Shown here: one piece after another, positions 5,287-5,975 of the stretch
Layout: every line of letters starts with the position of its first letter
Numbering within the stretch: the stretch's first letter is position 1
Source of the DNA: Bacteroidales bacterium UBA1253
GTDB taxonomy: Bacteria > Bacteroidota > Bacteroidia > Bacteroidales > Paludibacteraceae
NCBI GenBank assembly: GCA_002308815.1
Contig: DBVX01000103.1
Span: 1-5,975, forward strand
Reading direction: 5' to 3'
Length of the DNA: 5,975 nucleotides
The notes under the pieces: model-generated
The model's input: only the letters and a program-made list of their open reading frames with translations
What the model was told of the DNA's origin: nothing
The model's database searches: none
Translations under genes and position numbers: made by a program

Positions 5287-5975
5287 CTATTTGAAGCAGT
5301 AGCAGCGGTACCGCTGATCCGATCCCGGGAAGATGGTGTAGGCAACGCGCACACCGAAGGTGACGGGTTTGGCAAGAGCGGGCAGGGAAATCTGCGGCGC
5401 GGGGAATGCTGTAGCCGACAGGCTGACATCGGGCATCGCGGCTTGCGAACTCTGCCAGAACGGATATTCGGCGAAGAACTGGAGGGTGACATACCGTTCA
5501 GTGGCCTCCAGCGCGTAGGGCGAGTTGTAGCGGTTGGGCGATATGCCGTTCTGCCCCAGATGCCATTCGTAGCCGAGAGCCAGCAAGCCGGAAACGGCGA
5601 ACGGCATATCACTGCTTGTGAGGGCTATGGCCTCGGACGGGACGACACCAGCTGAGGGATCATCGGTTATATGCACATCATAATCCACGAGATAGGCATC
5701 CACGCTGCCGTTGCTTAACGTAAGAGTGGCGGCAGGGCTGATACCCAATGCGAAACGCGGACCAAGGTCAAGCGCGAACGCTCCGGATCGGAACGAGAAA
5801 AGAACCGGGAAAGTCAGTTTCCACAGCCTTTCCTGACAGACCGCATCGGCGGAAACGGTATAATGTATGGGAATTGGAACAAGCGAGCCGTCCGCCACAT
5901 CGGATACGGGAGCCACATCCGTTTCCGAAGAGAAAGAAGAGTGCTGCGATGAGGTCTGCCAGCCCAATCCCGCCC
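5287..5975 (-). CDS. Outer-membrane beta-barrel-like protein, 5' part outside the window
   Basis: The frame is open through the right edge (229 complete codons plus two bases). A TTG at 5967 is the first possible start inside the window, but the frame continues upstream of it and no signal peptide is visible, so the true start is almost certainly beyond 5975. Alternating hydrophobic strands suggest a beta-barrel: LTFPVLFSFRSGAFALDLG, FALGISPAATLTLS, MPFAVSGLLALGYEWHLG, YVTLQFFAEYPFW, and FGVRVAYTIF as a likely last strand. Long polar loops separate them. An unusual tail, PGSDQRYRCYCFK, follows the putative last strand; barrels often end at an aromatic residue such as the F of YTIF. The product is probably in the outer membrane, with a porin-like or assembly role not determinable from this part. 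It precedes the lipoprotein by 36 bases. Barrel assignment is by pattern only. Confidence 0.65.
   Translation of the reverse strand, partial: AGLGWQTSSQHSSFSSETDVAPVSDVADGSLVPIPIHYTVSADAVCQERLWKLTFPVLFSFRSGAFALDLGPRFALGISPAATLTLSNGSVDAYLVDYDVHITDDPSAGVVPSEAIALTSSDMPFAVSGLLALGYEWHLGQNGISPNRYNSPYALEATERYVTLQFFAEYPFWQSSQAAMPDVSLSATAFPAPQISLPALAKPVTFGVRVAYTIFPGSDQRYRCYCFK

Noticed and set aside
5266..5655. Plus-strand open frame opposite the barrel gene
   Set aside because: The minus strand is open across the whole interval with alternating beta-strand patterns; the plus frame has no domain signal.
5287..5967. TTG at 5967 as the true start of the barrel gene
   Set aside because: The frame stays open to the right edge, and no signal peptide follows the TTG, as an outer-membrane protein would need.

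Overview
The window looks like part of a Bacteroidales chromosome (Prevotella/Bacteroides-type). This rests on a two-CBM20 GH77 amylomaltase, small secreted proteins with repeated 'ITF' modules and a T9SS-like C-terminal tail, a lipoprotein with an acidic/lysine-rich stretch after the acylated Cys, and no clear Shine-Dalgarno sequences before the starts. The genus cannot be fixed from the sequence alone.

All real genes are on the minus strand and read from the right edge to the left edge. In transcription order they are: (1) the 3' part of an outer-membrane beta-barrel-like protein (stop at 5287); (2) a 443-aa lipoprotein with two fibronectin-III-like modules and a C-terminal domain (5250-3919); (3) a 155-aa secreted protein with two ITF modules and a T9SS type-A-like tail (3892-3425); (4) a 331-aa secreted paralogue of gene 2 with one FN3-like module and a near-identical C-terminus (3410-2415); (5) malQ, a DPE2-like 4-alpha-glucanotransferase cut by the left edge (2411-1). 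The gaps are 36, 26, 14 and 3 bases, with no visible terminator, so one operon is the simplest reading. No RNA genes, CRISPR arrays, insertion sequences or real plus-strand genes were seen, and no stretch over 300 bases lacks a gene.

The most unusual feature is a perfect 204-bp direct repeat (2430-2633 and 3934-4137). It encodes the end of the C-terminal domain and a strongly basic tail in both paralogues. It ends abruptly where the flanking coding DNA becomes clearly diverged, which points to gene conversion or very recent exchange of a C-terminal cassette. The paralogues also differ in export: one has a lipobox, the other a plain Sec signal peptide.

How the genes cooperate is inference. 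Genes 1-4 look like envelope or surface components (barrel, anchored lipoprotein, secreted modular proteins), while MalQ has no signal peptide and should act on maltodextrins in the cytoplasm. Its start lies 3 bases after the gene 4 stop, which suggests co-expression and possibly a link between the surface proteins and alpha-glucan use. No susC/susD pair is visible here.
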